A DNA stretch of 64,000 nt from Colletotrichum lupini. Lineage: Eukaryota; Ascomycota; Sordariomycetes; Glomerellales; Glomerellaceae. Location: contig NC_064677.1 of assembly GCF_023278565.1 (NCBI RefSeq), forward strand, positions 7,564,001 through 7,628,000. Reading direction: 5' to 3'. This document shows positions 1 to 10,498 of the stretch, in pieces (positions within the stretch are counted from its first letter, which is position 1; each line of letters begins with the position of its first letter). The notes beneath the pieces were generated by a model. It ran no database searches, had not been told where the DNA came from, and was given only the letters and a program-made list of their open reading frames with translations. A program made the translations under genes and the position numbers.

Positions 1-66
1 TTCGGCAGCCGGCTCTGTAACGGGCCCCGATGATGGGTGTGGGGGAGGTGCCGGTGTGTCGGCCAT
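1..66 (-). CDS. 5' end of a leftward gene, truncated by the window edge
   Basis: A start codon at 66-64 on the minus strand opens 22 codons without a stop up to the window edge. The start has a purine at -3 and G at +4. The visible N-terminus begins MADTPAPPPHPSS and is rich in Pro, Ala and Ser, as in a disordered leader. Codon use is GC-rich, like the nearby genes. It would be divergent from the mitochondrial S16 gene, sharing about 560 bp of promoter. Too little is visible to name a product, and a chance open frame of this size cannot be excluded. Confidence 0.45.
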   Translation of the reverse strand, partial: MADTPAPPPHPSSGPVTEPAAE

Positions 67-626
67 TGCAAACGGGTTTCCTGCCGTGAGGTAGCTCGAG
101 TCGTGGAAAGTTTATTTAGTCGTTGCGCTAGAAAGAGCAGTGACTCGTGAGAACAGAGTGGGAAGTTAATGTGGCCAGGCAAATTCCCCCTAGTTTCCCC
201 TCTCTTTCTCTAACAAGACCGCCCCCGCTTCCCTCTCTTCCACTGCTTAGTTGGTATCGTTTGTTGGTTTCTGCTCATATCACTACGAACCCACCACACG
301 AAAATCGGTAGGGGCCCGGGTCCCCGGTCCCCGGTCCCCGTTCCAGTCATCTCCTCCGTTACCTTACCGTTCTCGTACTAGTGCCAAGCTTGCTTCGGAA
401 GCGGAACAACATCACCACCGACCAAAAATTCCCCCGGACACGACCAAGGCCACCGAACGGCTCACATCACCTCACCTTGCTATACATCGTTGAAGCTGTG
501 TAGCTCCGCGATCACGACGCCCCGAACGCCCGACACCTCAATCAATTCCCACTCGAGCCTCCCGACGGAACCGTTCATTCCTCCCAACACCAGCACGAGC
601 CCCAACCCTCCACACAACCTCCAACC
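67..626. other. Divergent intergenic region
   Basis: Probable shared promoter and 5' leaders of the truncated left gene and the S16 gene. It has a pyrimidine-rich stretch at about 188-245, as in fungal promoters, and a short GGTCCCC-type repeat near 317-341. No coding pattern is seen. Confidence 0.5.
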
Positions 627-1189
627 ATGGTCGTCCGCATACGCCTTGCCCGCTTCGGGCGCGTCAACCAGCCCTTCTACAACATCGTCGTCACACAAGC
701 AAGGTACGCCTTCGACCACAAGTCACCATCCCCAGAAGATCACATCATCGCCGCCATGAGATGAGCACCATAACCCCCTCTCCCCCCATTGCCAAGAGGC
801 AAAGCTCTCCGCATCGCAAACTTCAGCAGAGCACGAAAAGAGAAAACCCTCCAAAAGCTAACCCGTAACTCTTCTTCACCAACAACAGAACAGCCCGTAA
901 CAGCAAACCAATCGAAGTAATCGGCACCTACGACCCCGTCCCCCGCCAAGACCCCTACGACGCGACCACCAAACCGCACAAGGACATCCGCCTCGACTCC
1001 CTCCGCGCCCGCTACTGGGTCGGCGTCGGCGCCCAGCCCACCGAGACCGTCTGGCGCTTACTCTCCATGGTCGGCATCCTCCAGCCCAAATTCAGACCAA
1101 ACGGCACCGCCAACACGGCGACGGCGGCAAAGTCGCTGAGGACACCTACCTCTCCGGCCAAGGCGGCGGCACCGGCGGAATCATCATAG
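627..1189 (+). CDS. mrps16: Mitochondrial small-subunit ribosomal protein bS16m (MRPS16)
   Basis: The predicted protein of 125 aa is a component of the small subunit of the mitochondrial ribosome. Two exons fit: 627-703 and 889-1189, with a 185-nt intron (704-888; donor GTACGC, acceptor ACAG) that joins an AG|A arginine codon and keeps the frame. The N-terminus starts MVVRIRLARFGR and continues into FYNIVVTQAR, the classic bS16 start. After the intron come NSKPIEVIGTYDP and LDSLRARYWVGVGAQPT, the conserved central part of the family. The C-terminal tail is Ala/Pro/Ser-rich, as in fungal mitochondrial S16. The ATG at 627 is chosen because bS16 begins exactly there. The 3' exon could be extended by an alternative splice, since a second open frame follows the stop. 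Family assignment is firm. Confidence 0.92.
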
Positions 1190-1942
1190 GCACCGGCAGC
1201 GACGATTTGCAGGAAAGTTTTGCTCAGATGGATGAGACGAGGATGGGGTAGCTAGCCCATATCGGCTGGGAATGTGTCGTGTATCAAAAGCATCAAAAAG
1301 CGTCGCGCGAATCGCAGGGGTCGCACTTGGCTCTTTCACGCATGGGATTCGTGATGGCGCAGAGCGGAAGAGGCAGATGGCGGGATTGTACTATTAAGGC
1401 GAAAAGAGACGGCAACGGGCAGGCCAGAAACGTGTCCAGGGTGCGGCTCGGCTCGCCCACGGGCATTGACGAGGGACCGTGAGGTGATGACGCCAGAGGC
1501 ATCCGGCACCACGTCACATCACAAGAGTTGTACAATAAAACGACTGTAAAAAGACCAAAAATGTCACTCCCGATTGAAGCTAAGTTTGAAGGTTATCAAA
1601 AGGCCGCTGTGACTATGAGCCGATGGGCCAAGTCTGTCCTAGAAACTGTTTCTAGACTAAACAATGAGAAAGAAGACCAATGCTGGACGTAACCAACGCC
1701 CTTGACATGCAGCCACCACGCTGGTAAGGGGTACACGAAGAAAACAAAAGAAGCCCCTTGAGAATCAGAAGAGAAGCAGACCATTCAACTCCAAAAAATG
1801 CGCGACGCTGCCCGTGGGACTTTTATGACGTCGCCGTATGTCTATCCCGAGCGGCCGTATAGTAAATATATCTGCATCGTCGTCTCAATGGAACAATTCT
1901 TCCTCTAAGCCGCATCTCCATCAAAGATGAAGGTAGCCGCAA
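1190..1942. other. Intergenic region between convergent genes
   Basis: 3' flank of mrps16 and 3' flank of the leftward amino-acid transporter. Short open frames on both strands show no protein-like composition. No repeat or RNA gene was recognised. Confidence 0.5.
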
Positions 1943-3794
1943 TTAGTGAGATGCGTGGAACACAATGTTCATAAAGAGGCAGACCACCATGACACATACG
2001 CCGTAGATGGCGAGGGCGAGGGCCATCTTGCGGAGGGCGTCTTGCTCAATGTGCTCGAGGTCCCAACGCCACTTGCGCTTCCACTGGCGAGGATCCGTCA
2101 CATGGCTGGCAATGCTCCCAAGACTGGCGATACTAGTTGTCATAGGATCGGCATCCTCTTCGTCATTGGGAGCATCGGCGTCATCGTCCTCCTTGTGAAG
2201 GCGTTGCTGATGGATGCTGTCGGGGTCGCTAATCTTGTAGTAAAACAGGCCTGGAAGGATGAAGCTGATGCTGGTTGAGCCGGTGCTTCCAACATAGGCC
2301 AAAACTCTCTCGAGACTGTGTACTGAGAGAGCGGTGACATAGGAAAGAATGAGAATGACTGAGGTTAAGATCGCAAATCGAGTCTCGCCCATGGATGAGC
2401 TGGATCCGTGGTCGGAGCGTACAGAAGCCGACGAGGGCAGCAGCGGGCGTCCGCCCGGAGAGGTAGACCGGCCGTTTGCGTTCGAAGCACGGTTAGGCCG
2501 CCACTTGAGGATAGCATCGACGGAGGCGCGGCAAGGGTGGACCTGAAGAGGAACCGAGAAGGTGACGAGCACTACTATGGCAAGCTGTCCGATATAGGAA
2601 GCGGCAGTTGCAGAATCTGAAAAAAGTCAGCAGGGTCTGAGGGTACCATCCTCCCAGGGTCACTTACACATCATGACAATATTGCCCTTGACAGCGTTGC
2701 CAAACGTGAGGTAGCCAGTGATAGCTACGACAATGTAAATCGAGGCGGCCGTGCCGATGCTAGTGCCAACAACCCCTATGACGCTGCCAGGAGAATTGTC
2801 CTTTATCTCATTCAAGATGGCAAACATCTGTCCACGGAATCAGCATAAAGCCCCGACGACCAACCAAGGTCAACTTACGTTCTGATGGCATGTGTAGGCA
2901 AAGACAACAACCGGCAATGTGCTGAGGAATGCGACAGCGCTTTCGGGCTCAACAACTCGAATTTCGCTCATGTCCTTGAGCCGGTCCGTTGAGAAGTGAT
3001 AGATGACCAAAATGACGAGGTAGCCGATGGAGACCAGAGCAACAATACTGGTATACTTGAGCGAGTCGAGCTTCTTGAGGAAGCTGAGAGGAATAATGAC
3101 CAGCATGAAAGCCGTAATCCAAAAGTTCCTCTCGCCGAGGTAAGGGTTCTCCGCCACGGCACTCGCGAACAAGCCGATGAAGACCTTTGGCATCAAGTCG
3201 CCAATGATGATCATGTAGGAGACACCCACCCCAAAGCATTTTATCGCAATGGCAGTGTCAAAGATGATGGCGGCGTTTGGGTACGTAATCTTGGAAATGG
3301 CGGAGAAGGACGATGTCCCTCGATCAAGGTAGCGGGCGCAACGAGACTGAAGATACAGGCCAAAGGCGGCCGTGAGTCCAGACCATACAATCATCAACAC
3401 ACCGAGCATACAGCCCATATGCGACACCACTGATGGCATTGCCAACGTTCCCGCGCCAACGACTGTAGTCACGATTCGTCAGCTCTTTTTCTTGCCCCGC
3501 ACTCGTGTGCCATCTCGTGGGAATCCGCGACAGGACGTACTAGTATTGAGCAGATTGATCACACTGCTCAGCATCGAGGCCTGGCCTCCCCCCTCCTTAG
3601 TATTTCTTCGGCGTTGTCTGCAGATTTGTATCCCATGCGTTAGCAAAGCTCTCTTCCATCTGGGTGATCTGCCTGTATGCGCCTTCTGCTTCTGCGGGGA
3701 GGATCGGGAATTCGGCATACCGTGACATTTCGCCGGAGCTTCCAGACGCAATTGAATTTGCGTTTCCATCAGTAATGCTAGAGTAATTCGTCAT
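1943..3794 (-). CDS. Vacuolar amino-acid transporter, AVT5/AVT6-like (AAAP family)
   Basis: A polytopic membrane protein of the amino acid/auxin permease family. Yeast relatives Avt5/Avt6 move amino acids across the vacuolar membrane. Five exons give an uninterrupted 522-aa frame: 3794-3721, 3617-3541, 3462-2879, 2827-2668 and 2616-1943; the introns are 103, 78, 51, 50 and so on, mostly 50-100 nt. The donors are GTATGC, GTACGT, GTAAGT and GTAAGT, and TGCTAAC and GCTGAC branch sites are visible in the first two introns. A disordered N-terminus precedes SMLSSVINLLNT|IVGAGTLAMP, the family hallmark of the first helix. Hydrophobic helices follow through about residue 330. A hydrophilic loop rich in Asp/Glu (EDDDADAPNDEED) lies near residue 440, before two final helices. 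The start at 3794 is the first ATG consistent with the first intron. Substrate and direction of transport are not readable from sequence. Confidence 0.85.
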
Positions 3795-6328
3795 AGTATT
3801 GCTCGCCCGTTTCGTGATTATCGATCACCGTCGGTGTCGTCGTCTTGATCAGTCGGTCGTCGGTCGTTGTTCGTTGTTCGCTGTCGTCGCCAGATTACGT
3901 CGCAAAGCTCTCTCTCTCGTTCGAGTGGTTGGTAATAGTAGTCGCAAGCGCAATCGAAAAAGCGGAGGTCAGATAAGAATAACCAAAAAATAAAAATAAA
4001 AAGAGTCCGTAAGAAGTTGCCGGATTGGGGAAGTAGAACGAAGTGTCCACAACTGTGACCCAAAGTCACAGAACACAGTCACAAGTTGTGAGTTATGATA
4101 GATATGGAGCTGTTTTGTGGATGGTATGTCGAGCAAAAGCTGAAAGCGTACGAGTAACAAGAGAGGTCGAAAGAAAGCAGTTGCTCGTCGTTTATCGGAA
4201 GAGGAGAGAAGAAAAGAAAAGCAAGGCGGCGTTTCTCGGCTTCGCGGCGTTTGGAATGCGACTGCGGCTTGCGGTTACGGCTTTGCGGCTTGCGGCTGCA
4301 GGAGGTAGGTGGTCGGTCGTCACTCGTCAGTGGTGTTCGAGTCGTCGCACCCACCCACACACTCTCTCAGTCAGTCAAGGCGGAGAAGGCGTAGAGAAGA
4401 CGTGACGTTGCGACGAATGGCCGGCGGAGAGTTTGCGCAGGGCAGCTGTGACGTGCTTTTGGAGGAATCTCTCGAAATCAATCGAGAAAAAGGTGGTTGC
4501 CCCTGCTGGGACAAACCTCGCAGGCTTCGGTTCGGGGTGTAGCGACCGAGTAATTCAAGGTTTCTGGTTCTGCGGTGGGCTGACGCTGGCTGAATGGGGC
4601 CGCCGGGCTGAGAAGGCAGCACTGGGACGGACGGTGGACGGGGTGGCCAATACCGGCCAGCAAGCACCTTTCGTCTGCCTGTCGATCTCTGGATGCCCTT
4701 CTTGGGGGGCGGCGACAAAACGAGTCACGACGGCACGTCCAAGGTGTCGAAGGTCGTCTCGGTCGCAAAGTCGCAGGACGGACGGATAGATCACACGACA
4801 ATGTGCGATGCGATGCGATGGTCTTTTTGCTTCCCCCGGGACGTGGGTAAGGTGTATACGTGTACAAATGGGAAAAAGGACGTATGTATCCGTAGAACAC
4901 TTCAGCCCCCCGCAGGTACAAAGTACACGCTGAACGGGAGAAAGACAGAAGGAGCAAGAGGAGGGACGAGGGTTCCCGCTCAATAACCGAGAAGTTTAAA
5001 GGTATTAATTATGGACAGGCGGCGGGCAGCTCCCAGAGTAAGGTAGTATTAGGATGACAGGACCTGGTCGGGGGACTCGGGGCGGGTAAAACGAGCAGGC
5101 ACAGGGTGTCGTGAGGGTGGTGGTACCTTGCGTCTTGCGTGGTGGTGGACTGCCAGTCTTGGTGGTGGTAGTGGTGGGTATTGGAGCAAGTGCAAGTTGG
5201 TCAGGGAAGTAAATGATGAACTGACGAGAGCGTTTGTTACCGCCGAGCAGAAGCTGTCCAATGCCATTGATTCTTGTTACACAGCATTACCTCCGGGGAG
5301 CTCTTAGGCAAGAAAACCGGAGACCCGCGACTGGAACTTGACGGGGCAAGCATTTGGCAGTTTAGCAATTCTTACGTATTGCCCAGACCACAATGGACCT
5401 TCGGTATCCGTTCCGACCTATGTACGTGCCTCATACCCTGCGGAGACTTCCATGACCACAGCCACGAGGCATTGGCACGTTCCCAAATGTCCGTCAGCGG
5501 CCAACACCGGCCCGCACAGGACAAGGCAAGACAGCATGGCACCAAGCAACAGAATGCCAGCAGGTCCTTACCTTAGCGTTCACCCAGCCCGCTCATCCGC
5601 TCCATGACACTTGCCTCACCCTGTGCTTGGCGCAGGGGCCGGCATGGAGTTGCACTGGAGAGTTTGAGGGGGAGCACGAGACTCAGACGACCCTCACATG
5701 CCGTTTGATGTCGTTGGTTTTGATGTGCCTCAACTTACCTAATGTCTGCTAGAAAAGTTGCTTTTACTTCTCCCTTTCATCGTCTTCCCCGGAACCGCCT
5801 CAGATATAGTTGGTTAGGATACCGAAGATATGTGAAGAATAATGACTTTGTAATTAGAGAGACATTGTGGGAAATGAGTCTCAATGCGCCCGAGACCAAT
5901 TCATTCCATTGGCTGGTTCAGCCAGAGAGCCTCTTATCTAATCGTATGTCTTGGATCGGGTGGTCCGGTGGGTCAGTCACAAGCCACACTTTCCTGGGGC
6001 AGCTGGCCACACGGATTCTCAACTTCGAGATCCCAAGAGGAGAGCTTCAGCCACTCAACACCTTCCCTTGCTTCCTCACCTCCCAGCCTTACCACGCTAA
6101 ATCGCAACCCGCGACGATCAGCTCTCGGGGAATTGCTTGCTTGTTTCGACTTACCTCCCAGCTACGACATTTTCCTCACCGGCAATCACCAGCAACGTCT
6201 TACGCTAGACACATCAAGCCTGAACCACGCGCGACGGCACACTAGCTGCGTAGTGGAATCCATCTCCTTGCTCCAAACGACACATACTCAAACACGCGAC
6301 GACGCAAGGCGCGATATCCCCCATCACC
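3795..6328. other. 2.5 kb intergenic region
   Basis: Upstream region of both the leftward transporter and the rightward dynactin gene. It contains purine/pyrimidine-skewed stretches (about 3900-4010 and 4190-4260) and scattered open frames of 60-210 codons. Their composition (Ser/Pro/Arg-rich on both strands at once) is that of shadow frames. I see no gene, repeat array or RNA gene. Confidence 0.4.
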
Positions 6329-7019
6329 ATGGACACTTCCCTCGACAAGACGACGCTCTCAACAATATCCCTCCTCGAATCGCGTCTACTACGCATCGAG
6401 CACCTCCTATACGGCCCAACGGCACCCTCACACTCCTCCCAGACAGAATCAGCAGTCGATACCCTAGAAGATCTCGAGCGCCGCTTCAACCACCTCCTCT
6501 CCCGCATACGCGTATACGGTGAATTGATGAAGATCTGTACGTTCCTCCGCCAATTCTTATGCTCTGCCAAATCCCAAGCCTCATGAGCACAACTGACCCC
6601 AAAACCCCTTGCCAGACAACTCCCAACCAACCCTCTTCCAACCCCCGCCGCCCTCCGAGCCGCCAATCCACCTCGCCCCAGAAGCAATCCAAGCCACCGT
6701 CCTCGCCTCCGCTGCCGCCTTCCCGGCAACAGCCTCGTCCCTGACCTCCGTCAACGACTGCCCCATCCCCGAATCATCCCAGAGCGCGGCCCTCGCCTCC
6801 CTCATGCCCAGACTGCGCGGTATCGAAGCGACGCAGATTGCCCAGGAGGCCGAGATGGCCGAGCTGCGCGCCCGGAGTGAGGACGTCCTCCAGGCATGGT
6901 ACCAGCAGGGCGTTTTGGGCGTCTCCGACTTCGTTGCCGATGTCGAAGGCCGGGTGGAGATGATTGAGCGCCGGGTGCGGAGAGCCGAACGAGAGAAGGA
7001 GGCCGCGGCAGCCCTTTGA
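6329..7019 (+). CDS. Dynactin p24 subunit, RO-10-like nuclear distribution protein
   Basis: Predicted role: the small p24 (dynactin subunit 3) component of the dynactin shoulder/sidearm, which couples cytoplasmic dynein to cargo and is needed for nuclear positioning in hyphae. Two exons, 6329-6536 and 6616-7019, flank a 79-nt intron (donor GTACGT, acceptor CCAG) and give 203 aa. The N-terminal helix, with TISLLESRLLRIEHLLYG at about residues 11-28, is the conserved p24 start. Next come a predicted coiled coil (DLERRFNHLLSRIRVYGELMK), a Pro-rich linker, then the long helix IEATQIAQEAEMAELRARS and a basic coiled-coil C-terminus. Length and all-helical make-up match fungal p24. The assignment rests on recalled family features, so a generic coiled-coil protein is the alternative. 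Confidence 0.75.
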
Positions 7020-8510
7020 TATCTTCCGTCCGGGGATGTCACATCATGTTAACCTTTAACAATGGCTTAAAGACTATCAGCATACTGTGGTACACAGACG
7101 ATTGCCGGTGGGCTTGCACCACAGGGCCCTGCATATACTTAGAACGCTGGTTATACCCCTAGGGCCGCTCAGTACGAACAGTCTACCTAGCCAAGTTCGA
7201 GATCAGGCCATCTGCCGGTACGCATGAAACGGAATGGTCACCTTAGGTGGGAGCTTTCCCGACGGCCATGACAGCAGCCCCAGCCGGGTTAGCAATGGAA
7301 AGCTTCCCAGCAACCACCACCAATATCATCACATGAGAATCCGATAAGTCGGTTACAGCACTCTCTCGGCGGATAGATTTTCTTCATCCCAAAAATTCCG
7401 GGTCAAAGAGAGGAAGCTTTGTCCACAAAGGAGTTTGGCAACGGGATGCTCCTGGCCCGACCTGCAGAAGACGTCGCCTCAAGCCATGTGCTCGGATGAC
7501 CCCGAAAAGCTTGGTCTCGGCCGCCCGAACCACAACGGAGACACAGAAAGCTGCTCTCAAGAATGCAACATGATTGGGCCAAAGCCCCGATTGCATGGGT
7601 TGAATGGATGGGTCGGGTCAGGGGAGAGCAGTGTGCAGAATCACACACAAAGTGCTGGCCTCGCAGTGGCGGGATCTCCCTTCTCCGCGTTTCAGAAACA
7701 GGTTTATCGGACTTTGTCCCATGACTAATCAGTTGTGGCAAGACACACTGAACTCTGGCGAGTTGCTGGGAGGCTGAAAGAAACTCGGGAGTAACTTTAG
7801 CAAACGCTCGGGCGATGACTTGTCGGTTTGCTGGACCTGCTCTCTCCATAGTCGTGTAGACATGACCAGTGGCAAATTGGCGATAATACAAGAAGACTGA
7901 ATGTAAAGTTTCCATCATCATGTCACGACATTGCTCTGCCCATATCCAACTGACCTAAGCATATCGGTGGAGGGGCCGCTCGAGCGCTGAGGTGACACTG
8001 GATGCTAGAATCGGGAGAAGCCTGATCTACCAGACCAGAAAAGCTTGGCTTCTCGGGTGCTGTCCAATGCAGCTCTCAGGGGGCCTCGTCCGTGAACACT
8101 GGGCACGGATGGCGAACTACAGGTGATGGCACCAAGCGGCTGACAACCCCTCACGATAGTGCCCAAGTAGCCAGCGTGTCAGCACAGCTTCTAGTCCGTC
8201 CGAGGTGGATCAGTGGCCATTTGAACTCGAAACCTTCTTCGTGAGGACTCCTGGCTGATAGCAGGTCAAAAATCAGGACTCAGTAGATCGGGTTCCTATG
8301 AAAACGTCGGCAGTCTATCGTTGAGAATTGACCAATAATGAAAATGGCAAGACTCGATACCCCGCGTCAGCCAAACTACCGGGTCACCAGATGCTCATTT
8401 CCCTGTTTTGCGACTGCTCAAGCTGACGTATCAAGCCACACGCAGGAGGACGAAAGCCACTGAGGCGTCGACATATTCAAGGGAACACCCTTGGAACCAG
8501 AGTCTACACA
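7020..8510. other. Intergenic region left of the large RIP-mutated element
   Basis: Normal GC content up to the sharp edge at about 8511. Open frames at 7403-7921 (minus) and 7435-7728 (plus) overlap each other and lack family-like features. TGCCCAAGTAGCCAGC at 8160-8175 recurs exactly at 34159-34174. No gene is called. Confidence 0.4.
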
Positions 8511-8587
8511 TAAACTAATAATAACCCCCCCTAGTTAAGGTAAGAGTCCTATGCATAATAGTAAGTGCTTAGATATTAGTAGATCCC
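8511..8587 (+). repeat. Left terminal inverted repeat, 77 bp
   Basis: It starts TAAACT, includes CCCCCCCTAGTTAAGG and ends GATCCC. It matches the reverse complement of 16009-16085 at about 69 of 77 positions. The run of seven C is kept in both copies. Confidence 0.9.
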
Positions 8588-10146
8588 GGCTAAATTTAAC
8601 TAATCGGACTTCGGTTTTTTTTTTTTTATTAAAGTACTCGGGTTAGAAATATTTTAAAAATAAATTATAATTAATTAGGGTACTACTACTTAATTGAAGT
8701 CCGCTCTATAAAAAATAATTCCGACTTATACTTTTTTTTTACCCTAACTAAGTCGCGTCCTTTTTTCTAAACTTTTATATCCCTTTTTTAAACTTTTACC
8801 TTTTATTATAACTTTTATTAGAAATTTTTATTATAAAACTTACTATCGTACTCAAAATTTATTAATAATTAATTAAAAATATTTCTAAATTAATTTTATA
8901 ATACCTTCCCGCTACTATAATAGTAATAGCTTTAAGTTTTATATTAATAATAAGAGGGGCCGGCTTAAAAATCTCTTTATATTCGAGACCGATAATATAA
9001 GTTTTATCTCTATTATTATAATTAAATGCGTAATTTATTTATTTATTTTTATAATAATAAGGTTAAGTAATCTTATTATTAAGAGAACTCTATTGCCGTT
9101 ATTTAGAGGCTAATAGCCTTTATTTTAATAGTTATTATTAGTCGTTTTTTAGTATACTTAAGAAGTATTTCGAAGAGGGTTATTATATTAACTCCGCAAC
9201 TTTTTATAAAAGATCCCTTTTTACTACTATTAACCTCGAGGTTACTTATAAGTTACTTCTTATTTTATATTAATATTTTTAGCCTTATTAATAGTTTTTT
9301 ATAAAATATTACGTTAGAATAATATTACTTATAAAGGGCTAAAATACGCCCCTAAATACCCCCTAAAAGCCTAAGGCTATTATAAATAATAAGGTATTAT
9401 TTACTATCCTTTTTAAAGAGGACGGTACTATAAGTAGAAATATTTCCGAAATGTTTTTAGTTTATAAAACTAACTATTTTTAATAGGACGTCGCCCGGAT
9501 AAAAATAAACGTTAAGCTCGGCCCTGAGGAGAGCTATAAGGTCTATAAATTATAGGATACTATTAGTTATAATAAATATAATTTATTCTTTAATTAATAC
9601 TCTTCTTAACTAGATTTTATAGCCTACCCTCTTTTTAATATATATAAACTAACTTACTTAGTATTTCGTAAGTACTATTACCCTAAACTCGTACTAAACG
9701 AGGATATTTCTAATACGTTATTTTATTAATACTTATATATCGTTATACTTAATATTAATTATTTTTAAAAATCTTTAAAACCCCTAAGTAAATAGGCTAG
9801 AATAGTAAAGTAGTTAAGAGTAAGCCGGTTTAGCCTACTCTTATTAATAATTCTAATAACGATAAGACGGATTCTTAAATAAACCCCGCTACTTTTACTT
9901 AGATCTTTATTAAAGATATAAATAAATAAAAAATATAATTAAGGGTTAAGGGATAATAAGGAATAATTAGTTTAGGGAAGTCTATAAATAAAGAGTTTAT
10001 TAAAATAGAAATATTTTACTTACTTTTTTAAAATAGTATTATATAAATTAAGAATATTATAGTATTACAAATAAATACTTATAATAAATATATAAATAGA
10101 AGTTAAAGCTATAAATACTAAGTAAATAATATATTACTCGTAAATA

Positions 10147-10212
10147 TTTCTTAAAAATTTCCTAAAAATTTCCTAAAAGTTTCTTAAAAATTTCTTAAAA
10201 ATTTCTAAAAAG
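10147..10212 (+). repeat. 11-bp tandem repeat, six copies
   Basis: Six consecutive units of TTTCYTAAAAA (variants TTTCTTAAAAA, TTTCCTAAAAA, TTTCCTAAAAG, TTTCTAAAAAG) lie inside the RIP-mutated element. C/T differences between units are consistent with RIP of an originally more uniform array. Confidence 0.75.
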
Positions 10213-10456
10213 TTTTTAAAAGAATTTCTAAATATTTCCTTAATATGTTTTAAATATTTTTAAATATTTCTATCTTTTTAATTTTTATAATATTTATAAA
10301 TATAATTTAATTAAGAAACAATAAAATAATAAATTATTAACTTATTTTAATAAATTATAAGCTTATTATATAATTATATATTTAATATAATTTACTAGTT
10401 ATTTATAATTAAAATATTAATATTATATAATAATATATATATTTATTATTATAATA

Positions 10457-10460
<4 letters not shown>

Positions 10461-10493
<33 letters not shown>
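10461..10493. repeat. (AT)n microsatellite
   Basis: About 16 uninterrupted AT dinucleotides within the AT-rich element. Confidence 0.95.

Positions 10494-10498
<5 letters not shown>

Noticed and set aside
7403..7921. 172-codon minus-strand frame
   Set aside because: Overlapped by opposite-strand frames, no motif and no promoter or intron signals to support it.
10147..10212. CRISPR-like array
   Set aside because: Units are 11 bp with no spacers; a simple tandem repeat in a eukaryotic transposon.
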